From contig PCUV01000059.1 in assembly GCA_002786915.1 (NCBI GenBank), forward strand, positions 1-58,658: a stretch of DNA of 58,658 nucleotides, in the 5' to 3' direction. The stretch's first letter is position 1. Each line of letters begins with the position of its first letter. Position numbers and translations under genes: made by a program. The notes beneath the pieces are model-generated. The model did not search any database. It was not told the origin of the DNA and saw only the letters and a program-made list of their open reading frames with translations. Shown piece by piece: positions 9,294 through 17,859 of the stretch. The stretch comes from Comamonadaceae bacterium CG12_big_fil_rev_8_21_14_0_65_59_15. Its GTDB lineage: Bacteria; Pseudomonadota; Gammaproteobacteria; Burkholderiales; Burkholderiaceae_C.

Positions 9294-10370
9294 ATGCAAT
9301 TCACCCCCACCCAAATTCGTGCCGCCACCTGGACGCTGATCGCGTTGGTCGCGGCATGGCTGCTGTGGTGGCTGGGGCCGGTGCTGACGCCATTTATCGT
9401 GGGCGCAATATTGGCTTATGCGTTGACGCCGCTGGTGGATCGGCTTGTGAACCGACTGCATGTGCCGCGCGTGCTGGCGGTGGTGGGCGTGGAAGTGATC
9501 TTTATTGTTGTGGTGCTGGCGCTGGCGCTCTTGGTGGTGCCGATTCTGGTCAAGCAGTTGCCGCTGCTGCGTGAGCAGTTGCCACTGCTGCTGGACCGCT
9601 TCAACGACAGGGCGCAGCCGCTGCTGGCGCAGTGGGGTATCAACGCGCAACTGGACCTGGCCAGCTTGAAGACGTTTGTGCGTGACCATCTGAGCGCCAA
9701 CTTTGAGGACAGTCTGGGCCCGGTGATGGCGTCGGTCAAGCTCGGCGGAAGCGTGGCACTGTCGGTGGTGGGTAATGCGGTGCTGATTCCGGTGGTGCTG
9801 TTTTATTTACTGCTGGATTGGGCTTCGGTGGTGCGCCTGCTGTTGGGCTTGGTGCCGCCGCGTCTGCGCCAGGGTGTGGACAGTTTTCTGGCCGAAGCCG
9901 ACGCGGTGCTGGGCCAGTATCTGCGCGGGCAGTTGCTGGTGATGGGCGTGCTGGCCCTGTATTACGTGGTGGGTCTGGCGTTGTTTGGGCTCAAGCTGGC
10001 GCTGCCCATTGGTGTCTTCACCGGGTTGGCCATTGCCATTCCGTATCTGGGTTTTGGTTTTGGGCTGGTGCTGGCGCTGCTGGCGGGCAGCCTGGAATTT
10101 GCCGCCACCGGCGGTGTGATGCAGGCGCTGCTGATGGTGGGCGTGGTGTACGGCATCGGCCAGGTGGTGGAGAGTTTTTACCTCACGCCCAAGCTGGTGG
10201 GCAAGCGCATCGGGCTGCATCCGCTGGCCGTTATTTTTGCCCTGCTGGCGTTTGGCCATGCGCTGGGCTTTATTGGCGTGTTGATTGCCTTGCCCAGCAG
10301 TGCCGTGCTGTACGTGGCGCTGCGCCGGGCCACGCGCACCTACAAGGCCAGTCGGCTCTACGGCGGATGA
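9294..10370 (+). CDS. AI-2E-family (PerM/TqsA-like) membrane transporter
   Basis: Integral membrane protein of 358 aa with the AI-2E/DUF20 layout: an N-terminal pair of TMs (RAATWTLIALVAAWLLWWLG), a soluble segment at about 100-150 (PLLREQLPLLLDRFNDRAQP), then further TMs and the signature GPxL-like region LTPKLVGKRIGLHPLAVIFALLAFG. Two upstream TTG codons are possible, but the ATG is preferred. Its TGA overlaps the ATG of hda (ATGA). The substrate is unknown: members have been linked to autoinducer-2 export and Na+/H+ exchange. Confidence 0.9.
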   Translation: MQFTPTQIRAATWTLIALVAAWLLWWLGPVLTPFIVGAILAYALTPLVDRLVNRLHVPRVLAVVGVEVIFIVVVLALALLVVPILVKQLPLLREQLPLLLDRFNDRAQPLLAQWGINAQLDLASLKTFVRDHLSANFEDSLGPVMASVKLGGSVALSVVGNAVLIPVVLFYLLLDWASVVRLLLGLVPPRLRQGVDSFLAEADAVLGQYLRGQLLVMGVLALYYVVGLALFGLKLALPIGVFTGLAIAIPYLGFGFGLVLALLAGSLEFAATGGVMQALLMVGVVYGIGQVVESFYLTPKLVGKRIGLHPLAVIFALLAFGHALGFIGVLIALPSSAVLYVALRRATRTYKASRLYGG

Positions 10371-11056
10371 AGGCGCCCCAACAACTGGTGTTGGACATGG
10401 GGTTGGCCAACGGCCCCACGCTGGACAACTACCTGCCGGGTCCCAATGCACAGGCGCTGGACCACTTGCGGCTGTGGCTGGGGCAGGGCAGCGCGGCGCG
10501 TTCACCTCTGCCCATGTATGTGTGGGGCGAGTCTGGCTGCGGCAAAACCCACCTGCTGCGTGGCGTGCGTGCTGCGCTGGAGCAAGCCGGGCAGGGCGTG
10601 GGTTGGCTCGACGCCAAGAGCACCGACTCCGTCGCTTTTGATGCCAACTGGGCGGCGGTGCTGATGGACGATGTGCACGCCTTCAGCAGCGCGCAGCAGC
10701 ACGCGGCGTTCAACTGGTTCGTGAACGCACAGACGCATCAGATGGCCGTGCTGGCGACGGGCAGTTTGCCACCAGCCGACTTGAAGCTGCGCGACGACTT
10801 GCGCAGCCGACTGGGATGGGGCCATGTTTTTGCGCTACAGGCGTTGGACGAGGCACAGCGCCGTACCGTGTTGCGCCAGCAGGCCAGCGCGCGCGGCATT
10901 GACTTAAGCGACGAGGTACTGGAATTCATGCTGACGCGCTTCAGCCGTGATCTGGGCAGCCTGATGGAACTGCTGGACCTGATGGACGGCTACGCGTTGC
11001 AGACCCGGCGCGCCATCACCATCCCGCTCATCAAATCCATGATGGACAACGTTTGA
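10367..11056 (+). CDS. hda: DnaA-related regulatory inactivator Hda
   Basis: With the DNA-bound sliding clamp, Hda stimulates ATP hydrolysis on DnaA and limits re-initiation. The 229-aa protein begins MKAPQQLVLDMG, where QQLVLDMG resembles the N-terminal clamp-binding motif of Hda. An AAA+ domain follows, with Walker A GESGCGKTHLLR near residue 60, Walker B AVLMDDVHAF near 100, and an arginine-finger region DDLRSRLGWGHVF. The long upstream extension of this frame is a shadow of the permease gene. The start codon overlaps the preceding stop as ATGA. Confidence 0.94.
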   Translation: MKAPQQLVLDMGLANGPTLDNYLPGPNAQALDHLRLWLGQGSAARSPLPMYVWGESGCGKTHLLRGVRAALEQAGQGVGWLDAKSTDSVAFDANWAAVLMDDVHAFSSAQQHAAFNWFVNAQTHQMAVLATGSLPPADLKLRDDLRSRLGWGHVFALQALDEAQRRTVLRQQASARGIDLSDEVLEFMLTRFSRDLGSLMELLDLMDGYALQTRRAITIPLIKSMMDNV

Positions 11057-11070
11057 TACATGACTCTGGT

Positions 11071-11763
11071 ATGACCCCCAAGAAAAAGCTGACCCTGTTT
11101 GACCTGGATCACACGCTGATCCCGATCGACTCTGACTACGAGTGGGGCGTGTACACCACATCGCTGGGCTGGACCGATGCCGCCGAATTCACTCGCCGCA
11201 ACGACGCCTTTTATGCCCAGTACCAGGCTGGCACCCTTGATATTCATGACTACGTGCGCTTTGCCACGGCCGCCATCTGTCGCCAGGGTGCGATCAAGTC
11301 AGAAGGTGCTCACGCAGATTTCATGAGGGCTGTGGTGCAAAAAGCTATTCAACCCCAGGCGCTGGATTTGGTGCGCAGCCACCAGACGGCAGGCGACCTG
11401 GTGGGCATCGTCACCGCTACCAATGAATTTGTCACGCGCCCGATTGCGCGCGCTTTTGGCGTGGATGAGCTGATTGCCATCAACCTGGTGCGCGACCCGG
11501 ACAGCGGCTGGTTTACCGGCGAAATCGACGGCACGCCGTCGTTTCGTGAGGGCAAGGTGGCACGCGTGCAAGATTGGCTGGCGCAGCGCGGCCTGGATTG
11601 GGCTGCGCTGGAAACCACGTTTTACAGCGACTCCACCAACGACTTGCCCCTGCTGGAGCGCGCCAACCACCCGGTGGCCACCAACCCCGACGCTGACCTG
11701 CGTGCGTTGGCCGCGCAGCGCGGCTGGCGCATACTTGAGCTTTTCAAAAAAGAAAATGATTAA
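11071..11763 (+). CDS. HAD-superfamily hydrolase (HAD-IB, SerB-like phosphatase)
   Basis: Cytosolic phosphatase of 230 aa. Motif I LFDLDHTLIPID carries the nucleophile Asp, motif II is in GIVTATNEFVT, motif III is the Lys in REGKVARVQDW, and motif IV is YSDSTNDLPLL. This is the HAD-IB arrangement of phosphoserine phosphatase-like enzymes. A TTG at 11053 overlapping hda is an alternative start. The gene overlaps pcnB by 8 bp. The substrate is uncertain. A related gene lies next to hda in many Burkholderiales, in my recollection. Confidence 0.9.
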   Translation: MTPKKKLTLFDLDHTLIPIDSDYEWGVYTTSLGWTDAAEFTRRNDAFYAQYQAGTLDIHDYVRFATAAICRQGAIKSEGAHADFMRAVVQKAIQPQALDLVRSHQTAGDLVGIVTATNEFVTRPIARAFGVDELIAINLVRDPDSGWFTGEIDGTPSFREGKVARVQDWLAQRGLDWAALETTFYSDSTNDLPLLERANHPVATNPDADLRALAAQRGWRILELFKKEND

Positions 11764-13360
11764 AAAATTTATCAACCGCTTGCTCGGCAAAGCCGACGCC
11801 GACAGTAACAGCAAATTTGGCAAACGTCTGGAGGTCGGTCCCGACGTGCACGGCATCAACCCCAAGCTGGTGGACGAGCGCGCCCTCAACGTGGTGCGCA
11901 CCCTCAAGCAAGGTGGTTTTGAGGCCTATATTGTGGGTGGCGCGGTGCGCGACCTGATGCTGGGGCTGGCCCCGAAAGACTTTGACGTGGCCACCAACGC
12001 CACGCCGGAAGAAGTCAAAAAACTGTTTCGCCGCGCGTTCATCATCGGGCGGCGCTTTCGCATCGTGCACGTGGTCTATGGCCGTGGGCGCGAGCACGAG
12101 GTGATCGAAGTCTCTACCTTTCGCGCCTATCTGGACAACGCCGCCGCCGAGCAGGTGGCGGGCAACGAGAAAACCAGCAAGAGCGACCTGGCCGGCATGA
12201 AGCACGCGGTGGACTCTACCGGCCGCGTGCTGCGCGACAACGTCTGGGGCCCGCAGGACGAAGATGCGGCGCGGCGCGACTTCACCATCAACGCCATGTA
12301 CTACGACCCCGAGACGCAGATCGTGGTGGACTACCACCACGGCATCAAGGACGCCAAAGCCAAAGTCATCCGCATGATTGGCGACGCCGCCACGCGCTAT
12401 CGCGAAGACCCGGTACGCATCATCCGCGCGGTGCGCTTTGGTGCCAAACTTAATGCGCTGGGCTTCAAGCTCGACCCCAAAACCGCAGCGCCGCTGGTCA
12501 AAAGCCAGAAGTTGCTGCTGGAGGTGCCGCAAAGCCGCATGTTTGACGAGATGCTCAAGCTGCTGCAAACCGGCCACGCGCTGGCATCCATTGCCAAGCT
12601 GCGCGAGCTTGGCATGGCACGCGGCATCTACCCGCTGCTGGACGTGGTGGTGGAGCGCGCTGACCAATCGTTTGTTAAAGCTGCGCTGCTCGATACCGAC
12701 CGTCGGGTGGGTGAGGGCAAACCGGTGGCGCCCAGCTTCTTGCTGGCCTGTGTGCTGTGGGCCGACGTGCGTGACGGTTGGGCGCAGCGCAGCAAAAACC
12801 AGCACGCGCATCCGGCGCTGCTCGACGCCATTGACGACGTGTTCAACGCGCGCATTGGCGACGTGTCCGGGCGCGGCAAGCTGGCCGCTGACATGCGCGA
12901 GATCTGGACCATGCAGCCGCGGTTTGACAAGCGCGTGGGCAGCGCACCGTTCGGCTTGGTGGAGCAGCCGCGCTTTCGGGCCGCGTTTGACTTCATGCGG
13001 CTACGTGCCGAGAACGGCGAAATCGACGAGGTGCTGTCCGACTGGTGGGAAGAATTCAGCCTGGCCCCTGACGACTTGCGTCGCGACATGGTGGATCAGG
13101 TGCGCCAGGAACTACAGCAGCGCCCGCGCACGGCGCGCGTGCGCCGGGGGCCACGCCCAGGGTCAGATGTCGCAACGGCCGACCCGGGCGATCTGTCAGA
13201 CAGCACGGCGACGGTAGCGCCGGGCCGCACCAAAGTGCCTGTGCCGGGCGAACTCGAAGATGGCCTTGGGCCAGCCCCCTTGAAACATCGGCGTCGTCGG
13301 CGCAGCAAAGCGCAGGCGCGCAATGGTGGTACGCCAACGGCCGGTGACACGCCGGTTTGA
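11756..13360 (+). CDS. pcnB: Polynucleotide adenylyltransferase (poly(A) polymerase I)
   Basis: Adds 3' poly(A) tails that promote RNA decay. The 534-aa protein has the class II nucleotidyltransferase signature VGGAVRDLMLGLAPKDFDVA near residues 60-80, a second catalytic Asp region in EVIEVSTFRAY, RRDFTINAMYYD, and the RNA-binding REDPVRIIRAVRFGAKL. The tail (about residues 440-534) is rich in Arg, Pro and Ala, as in bacterial PAPs. The ATG lies inside the HAD gene end (8-bp overlap). The upstream extension of this frame is a shadow. Confidence 0.94.
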   Translation: MIKKFINRLLGKADADSNSKFGKRLEVGPDVHGINPKLVDERALNVVRTLKQGGFEAYIVGGAVRDLMLGLAPKDFDVATNATPEEVKKLFRRAFIIGRRFRIVHVVYGRGREHEVIEVSTFRAYLDNAAAEQVAGNEKTSKSDLAGMKHAVDSTGRVLRDNVWGPQDEDAARRDFTINAMYYDPETQIVVDYHHGIKDAKAKVIRMIGDAATRYREDPVRIIRAVRFGAKLNALGFKLDPKTAAPLVKSQKLLLEVPQSRMFDEMLKLLQTGHALASIAKLRELGMARGIYPLLDVVVERADQSFVKAALLDTDRRVGEGKPVAPSFLLACVLWADVRDGWAQRSKNQHAHPALLDAIDDVFNARIGDVSGRGKLAADMREIWTMQPRFDKRVGSAPFGLVEQPRFRAAFDFMRLRAENGEIDEVLSDWWEEFSLAPDDLRRDMVDQVRQELQQRPRTARVRRGPRPGSDVATADPGDLSDSTATVAPGRTKVPVPGELEDGLGPAPLKHRRRRRSKAQARNGGTPTAGDTPV

Positions 13361-13373
13361 TCGCTTGAGCCGT

Positions 13374-13862
13374 ATGTTGGCCCAACACGCAGGGGCGCGT
13401 GAACCGGTGCGCGCCTACATTGGGCTGGGTGCCAACCTGGGTGATGCACGCGCTGCCTTGCTGGCGGCGATGCAGGCTGTGGCTGACTTGCCGCAGATGC
13501 AACTGATGCGGCGTTCGTCCTTGTATCGGAGTGCCCCGGTGCAGGCCCATGGCCCGGATTTTATCAACGCGGTGGTTGCCGTTGACACCTGTCTGAACGC
13601 GCTCGAGCTGCTTTCAAAATTGCAGCAGATTGAAAACGCTGCGGGCCGCGTTCGACCCTATCCTAATGCGCCGCGCACTCTTGACCTGGACTTGCTGTTG
13701 TACGGCAGCGCACAAATCAGCAGCACCATCCTGACGGTACCGCACCCCCGCATGGCAGAGCGCGCCTTTGTGCTGCTGCCGTTGGCAGAGATTGCACACG
13801 AGATGGTGAACAAGGCCTCATTGGCAGGGCTGTCCGATCAGCGCATCGAGCGGCTGGCTTGA
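13374..13862 (+). CDS. folK: 2-amino-4-hydroxy-6-hydroxymethyldihydropteridine pyrophosphokinase
   Basis: Folate-pathway kinase that pyrophosphorylates the pterin precursor. The product of about 162 aa shows YIGLGANLGDARAALLAAM, SSLYRSAPV, FINAVVAVDT, and the signature RTLDLDLLLYG with the metal-binding Asp pair. It ends ...FVLLPLAEIAHEM. I chose the ATG just after the pcnB stop. An upstream ATG at 13323 would overlap pcnB by 38 bp. It lies at the end of the operon, before a long palindrome. Confidence 0.93.
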   Translation: MLAQHAGAREPVRAYIGLGANLGDARAALLAAMQAVADLPQMQLMRRSSLYRSAPVQAHGPDFINAVVAVDTCLNALELLSKLQQIENAAGRVRPYPNAPRTLDLDLLLYGSAQISSTILTVPHPRMAERAFVLLPLAEIAHEMVNKASLAGLSDQRIERLA

Positions 13863-13888
13863 ACTGGGGTTGACGCGCGCCGCTTAGG

Positions 13889-14042
13889 GGTCGAGCAGTA
13901 ATAAGTTGGACAAAATAGGCCGTGATGGCGGGCGTCAGGCTAGGCGCAAAACGCGCGGTTTAGCTAGGCTAAACAAGCGGTTTGCAACGACGCATGGCAC
14001 CCGCCAGTACGATCGCACTGTTCAAGTTATTGCTGCTTGACC
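13889..14042. repeat. 154-bp nested imperfect palindrome (MITE-like)
   Basis: The arms pair throughout. The outer GGTCGAGCAGTAATAAGTTG matches the reverse complement of AGTTATTGCTGCTTGACC with few mismatches. Inner arms TGGCGGGCG/ACCCGCCA and GCAAAACGC/GCGGTTTGC follow. The centre is a perfect hairpin GTTTAGC-TAG-GCTAAAC at 13958-13974, which coincides with the midpoint of the element. It fills the gap between convergent folK and ridA. It could be a non-autonomous mobile element, a bidirectional terminator, or both. Confidence 0.75.
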
Positions 14043-14044
14043 AC

Positions 14045-14503
14045 TTAGGCCAGTTCGGCGATCAATTCGATCTCAACACAGGCACCCAGCGGGATCTGTG
14101 CCACGCCAAAAGCGCTGCGCGCGTGCGCGCCCTTGTCGGCGCCAAACACCTGACCGAGCAGCTCACTGGCACCGTTGGTCACCAGGTGTTGCTCGGTGAA
14201 GTCGGCGGTGGAGTTGACCAGTGACATGAGCTTGACGATGCGCTTGACGCGGTTCAGGTCACCCACAGCGGCGTGCAGGGTGCCCATCAGGTCAATGGCG
14301 ACGGCGCGCGCGGCGGCCTGGCCGTCGGCGGTGCTCAGGTTTTTGCCAAATTGCCCGACCCAGACCTTGCCGTCTTGCTTGGCAATGTGGCCGCTCAAAA
14401 AAACCAGCTTGCCGGTCTGGACAAACGGAACGTAGGCTGCGGCGGGTGCGGCCACAGGGGGCAGCGTGATGTTGAGTTCAGCGAGTTTGGCGTAAATGCT
14501 CAT
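14045..14503 (-). CDS. RidA/YjgF-family protein
   Basis: This 152-aa member of the RidA (YjgF/YER057c/UK114) family has members that hydrolyse reactive enamine/imine intermediates. It shows FLSGHIAKQDGKVWVGQFGK, AARAVAIDLMGTLHAAVGDL, and a C-terminal HARSAFGVAQIPLGACVEIE with the Arg expected in active members. It is longer than canonical RidA (about 128 aa) and nearer the YjgH-like or two-part subfamily, so imine deaminase activity is not certain. It is convergent with folK. Confidence 0.88.
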   Translation of the reverse strand: MSIYAKLAELNITLPPVAAPAAAYVPFVQTGKLVFLSGHIAKQDGKVWVGQFGKNLSTADGQAAARAVAIDLMGTLHAAVGDLNRVKRIVKLMSLVNSTADFTEQHLVTNGASELLGQVFGADKGAHARSAFGVAQIPLGACVEIELIAELA

Positions 14504-14522
14504 CGTTATTCCTTTAGTAAAA

Positions 14523-14575
14523 ATGGCTTGTAACCCTTGTAAAACAAGCGCAAGCAGCTATAAAAAATGATATTC
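14523..14575. repeat. ~50-bp dispersed repeat copy
   Basis: Read on the minus strand, this contains ATAGCTGCTTGCGCTTG followed by TTTACAAGGGTTACAAGCC. The same pattern occurs at 46143-46197 inside thiP and in weaker form at 6194-6240 and 20042-20090. It lies in the leader of ridA. Confidence 0.55.
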
Positions 14576-14668
14576 AGGCGCGTCCAAGGTGGGCCTGGCA
14601 AGGTGTCAGTTTAGCCGCATGGGTGAGGCGGCGGCGTTCGCCGTGTTGGCCTGTGGCTAACGATCAAA

Positions 14669-14680
14669 ATATTGCAATAT
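14669..14680. promoter_or_regulatory. Candidate operator upstream of the oxoacid oxidoreductase operon
   Basis: ATATTGCAATAT is a perfect 12-bp palindrome about 135 bp before the first gene. The 310-bp interval 14504-14813 also holds a TTGACA hexamer at 14709-14714 and a GAGGAGA ribosome site just before 14814. No clear -10 was seen at standard spacing. Its role as an operator is inference. Confidence 0.35.
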
Positions 14681-14813
14681 GAAATGCACTTCCTTATCGT
14701 AGAAACGTTTGACAAAAATCAACAACTCACCCACGCGTGGTAGCAAGATACGGCCCCGTTGCAAGGCCATGGGTATCTGATTCATGGACCGCTGTAACTC
14801 ATGAGGAGACCCC

Positions 14814-15416
14814 ATGTTTCAAGTACGAATCCACGGCCGTGGCGGCCAAGGCGTTGTCACCGGTGCCGAGATGATGTCCATCGCGGCTTTCATGGGCGGA
14901 CGCCACGCCCAGGCCTTTCCCAGTTTTGGCTCCGAGCGCACCGGCGCGCCGGTGGTGGCTTTTTGCCGCATGGACGACAAAGAGATTCGTCTGCGCGAAC
15001 CCATCATGCAGCCCGACGCCATCATCATCCAGGACCCGACGCTGCTGCACCAGGTGGACGTGTTTGGCGGCCTCAAAAAAGACGGCTACATCCTGATCAA
15101 CACCACCAAAAGCTTTGCCGAGATGGGGTTGGAAGACTTCGTCAAAGACTTCCAGCCCGACCACTTGCTGACGGTGCCCGCCACCGAGCTGGCCATGAAA
15201 CATGTGGGCCGACCCGTGCCGAACGTACCGCTGCTGGGTGCTTTTGCCGCCCTGGGTGGGCTGATTTCGCTCGATGCTGTCTTGCACGCCATCGGCGAGA
15301 AGTTTTCTGGCGCGGTCGCCAAGGGCAACCAGGCCGCCGCCCGCGAAGCCTATGAAATTGTGATGCAGCAAGAGAAAAGAGCCGAGGAAAGATCTGAGGA
15401 GACCGACCATGCTTGA
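14814..15416 (+). CDS. 2-oxoacid:acceptor oxidoreductase, gamma subunit
   Basis: This 200-aa gamma subunit of a CoA- and thiamine-diphosphate-dependent 2-oxoacid oxidoreductase opens with the family signature VRIHGRGGQGVVTGAEM, then SFGSERTGAPVVAF, and GAFAALGGLISLDAV near residue 140. It is preceded by GAGGAGA and heads a four-gene operon, overlapping the alpha gene by 8 bp. The same subunit set forms pyruvate:ferredoxin oxidoreductase and phenylglyoxylate:NAD+ oxidoreductase (PadEFGHI) in other bacteria. The sequence does not fix the substrate. Confidence 0.9.
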   Translation: MFQVRIHGRGGQGVVTGAEMMSIAAFMGGRHAQAFPSFGSERTGAPVVAFCRMDDKEIRLREPIMQPDAIIIQDPTLLHQVDVFGGLKKDGYILINTTKSFAEMGLEDFVKDFQPDHLLTVPATELAMKHVGRPVPNVPLLGAFAALGGLISLDAVLHAIGEKFSGAVAKGNQAAAREAYEIVMQQEKRAEERSEETDHA

Positions 15417-16662
15417 ACAATGCGAAGGTTCGCACGCCGTAGCCAAGGCCGTGGCGCTGAGCCGCCCCGAAGTGATTTGCGCCTACCCCATTTCCCCGCA
15501 AACCCACATCGTGGAGGGCCTGGGCGAGATGGTGAAGGCGGGCGACTTGAAGCCGTGCGAGTTCATCAATGTGGAGAGCGAATTTGCCGCTTTGAGCGTG
15601 GCCATTGGCTCGTCGGCGGCGGGGGCACGCTCGTACACCGCCACCGCCAGTCAGGGCTTGTTGTTCATGGCCGAAGCGGTGTACAACGCCAGCGGCCTGG
15701 GCCTGCCGATTGTGATGACGGTGGCCAACCGTGCCATTGGCGCGCCCATCAACATCTGGAACGACCACACCGACAGCATGAGCATGCGCGATGCCGGCTG
15801 GCTGCAGCTGTTTGCCGAAACCAACCAGGAAGCGCTGGACCTGCACATTCAAGCCTTCAAGATTGCCGAAGAGCTGTCGCTGCCGGTGATGGTGTGCATG
15901 GACGGCTTCATCCTGACGCACGCCTACGAGCGCGTGGATATGCCCAGCCAGGAGCAGGTGGACAAATTCTTGCCGCCCTACGAGCCGCGCCAGGTGCTGG
16001 ACCCGAACGACCCGGTCACGATCGGTGCCATGGTCGGCCCCGAGGCGTTCACTGAAGTGCGTTATCTGGCCCACGCCAAACAGATGCAAGCGCTTGATCT
16101 GATTCCGCAGATTGCTACAGAATTCAAAGCGCAATTTGGCCGAGATTCGGGCGGCCTGATCAAGACCTACCTGACCGAAGACGCCGACACCATCGTCATT
16201 GCGCTGGGCTCCGTGCTCGGCACGATCAAGGACACAGTGGATGGGCTGCGCGCGCTGGGGCACAAGGTGGGCGTGCTGGGCATTACCTCGTACCGGCCGT
16301 TCCCGATCAACGCCATTCGCGACGCTACGGTGCGTGCCGAGCGCATTGTGGTGATTGAAAAGTGCTTTGCCGTGGGCATTGGCGGCATTGTGTCGCGCGA
16401 CGTGCGCAGCGCCGTGCGCAACCGCCCGCAACCGGTCTATACCGTGGTGGCGGGGTTGGGCGGGCGTGCCATCACCCAGGATGCTGTGCACAAATTATTG
16501 CTGCAGTCCTTTACCGACAAGCTGGATCTGCTCACCTTTTTGGACTTGGACTGGGACATTGTGAACCGTGTGCTGGAGCGCGAAAAAGTCAAACGCCGCT
16601 CCGGCCCGGTGGCCGAAGGTGTGCTGCGCGATATTGGCACGGTGGCAGCGGGGTCTGTCTGA
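15409..16662 (+). CDS. 2-oxoacid:acceptor oxidoreductase, alpha subunit
   Basis: This 417-aa subunit contains the N-terminal pyrimidine-binding half (AYPISPQTHIVEGLGEM, NVESEFAALSVAIGSSAAGA, RSYTATASQGLLFMAE) and the domain II region (DTIVIALGSVLGTIKDTVDG, then ITSYRPFP). NDHTDSMSMRDAGWLQLFAE is typical of PorA-like proteins. It overlaps the gamma gene by 8 bp. Its stop is followed at once by a threefold 60-bp repeat before the beta gene, so subunit expression may be tuned by that structure. Confidence 0.92.
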   Translation: MLEQCEGSHAVAKAVALSRPEVICAYPISPQTHIVEGLGEMVKAGDLKPCEFINVESEFAALSVAIGSSAAGARSYTATASQGLLFMAEAVYNASGLGLPIVMTVANRAIGAPINIWNDHTDSMSMRDAGWLQLFAETNQEALDLHIQAFKIAEELSLPVMVCMDGFILTHAYERVDMPSQEQVDKFLPPYEPRQVLDPNDPVTIGAMVGPEAFTEVRYLAHAKQMQALDLIPQIATEFKAQFGRDSGGLIKTYLTEDADTIVIALGSVLGTIKDTVDGLRALGHKVGVLGITSYRPFPINAIRDATVRAERIVVIEKCFAVGIGGIVSRDVRSAVRNRPQPVYTVVAGLGGRAITQDAVHKLLLQSFTDKLDLLTFLDLDWDIVNRVLEREKVKRRSGPVAEGVLRDIGTVAAGSV

Positions 16663-16838
16663 AACTTTGCGGGACAGACCAAAGCGACACGCAGTGAGCC
16701 AGCTCTGTCCTCAACATACTGAGACTTTGCGGGACAGACCGCAGTTACACGCAGTGAGCCAGCTCTGTCCTCAACATAATGAGACTTTGCGGGACAGACC
16801 AAAGCGACACGCAGTGCGCGTGCTCTGTCCTCAACTGA
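16661..16838 (+). repeat. Three tandem 60-bp repeats, each a hairpin, between alpha and beta subunit genes
   Basis: Three units with an exact 60-bp period begin near 16661, 16721 and 16781, each containing ACTTTGCGGGACAGACC and ending GCTCTGTCCTCAAC. Within each unit GGACAGA pairs with TCTGTCC, and an inner CAC-GCA-GTG hairpin sits between (CACGC/GCGTG in unit 3). A diverged single copy with a compensating base-pair change occurs at 30680-30717. The units fill nearly the whole 189-bp gap between the alpha and beta genes. Confidence 0.85.
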
Positions 16839-16851
16839 TTAGGAATTAGAA

Positions 16852-17841
16852 ATGGAACAAGCAACTGTCAAGTTTTACCAGACCGGCACCTTCACCGTAG
16901 GCAACCGCCTGCTAGCGCCGGAACAGCGCAGCGTGCAGGCCGGGCCGCAGCGGCGCAATTCACTCAACTCGGGTCACCGCGCCTGCCAGGGCTGCGGTGA
17001 GGCGCTGGGTGCACGCTACGCCATTGACGCAGCCATGGCGGCGACCAACGGCCAGTTGATTGCGGCCAACGCCACCGGCTGTCTGGAGGTGTTTTCCACG
17101 CCGTACCCCGAAACCTCGTGGCAAATGCCCTGGGTGCACTCGCTGTTTGGCAACGCCGCTGCCGTGGCCACCGGCATTGCCGCGGCCATGAAAGCCAAAG
17201 GCCGCCCCGAAGTCCGCGTGGTGGCGCAAGGCGGTGACGGGGGCACCACCGACATCGGCTTTGGCTGCCTGTCTGGCATGTTTGAGCGCAACGACGACGT
17301 GCTCTACATCTGCTACGACAACGAGGCCTACATGAACACCGGTGTGCAGCGCTCCAGCGCCACGCCACCGGCGGCACGCACCGCCACCACCATGCCGGTC
17401 GGGCCGAATCCGGGCAACGACTTTGGCCAGGGCAAGAACGTGCCGTTGATTGCCATGGCGCATGAGATTCCCTATGTGGCGACCGCCACGGTGGCTGATT
17501 TGCGCGACCTGGAACGCAAGGTCACCAAGGCGATGTCGATCCACGGTGCGCGCTACATTCACATTTTTGTGCCGTGCCCGCTGGGCTGGGGTGCGCCGTC
17601 GCAAGACACCATCAAGCTGTCCAGAATGGCGGTAGAAAGCGGTATGTTCCCGGTGTTTGAAGCGGAGGCGGGCGTTGTGACCGGCGTGCGCAAGATTCGC
17701 CACCAAATACCCATTGAAGACTATCTGCGGCCGCAACGCCGCTTTGCCCACCTGTTTGGCAAACACCCGGACGTGGCCACCATCGCGCGCCTGCAAGCGC
17801 GTGCCGACCGCAACATCCGCCGCTTTGGCCTGCTGGACTAA
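16852..17841 (+). CDS. 2-oxoacid:acceptor oxidoreductase, beta subunit
   Basis: This 329-aa thiamine-diphosphate-binding subunit has HRACQGCGEALGARYA near residue 43 (Cys residues expected to help hold a proximal Fe-S cluster), ATGCLEVFSTPYP, the TPP motif GGDGGTTDIGFGCLSGMFER followed by YDNEAYMNTGVQRS, and PLGWGAPS. Length and motifs match PorB/PadI-like subunits. It lies downstream of the hairpin array and 18 bp before the flavoprotein gene, with RBS-like AGGAATTAGAA at its start. Confidence 0.92.
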   Translation: MEQATVKFYQTGTFTVGNRLLAPEQRSVQAGPQRRNSLNSGHRACQGCGEALGARYAIDAAMAATNGQLIAANATGCLEVFSTPYPETSWQMPWVHSLFGNAAAVATGIAAAMKAKGRPEVRVVAQGGDGGTTDIGFGCLSGMFERNDDVLYICYDNEAYMNTGVQRSSATPPAARTATTMPVGPNPGNDFGQGKNVPLIAMAHEIPYVATATVADLRDLERKVTKAMSIHGARYIHIFVPCPLGWGAPSQDTIKLSRMAVESGMFPVFEAEAGVVTGVRKIRHQIPIEDYLRPQRRFAHLFGKHPDVATIARLQARADRNIRRFGLLD

Positions 17842-17859
17842 TCAGTAGAGGAAAGAATC

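Noticed and set aside
15142..16491. 449-codon minus-strand frame opposite the oxidoreductase genes
   Set aside because: Shadow of the gamma and alpha subunit genes; His/Arg-rich with no motifs.
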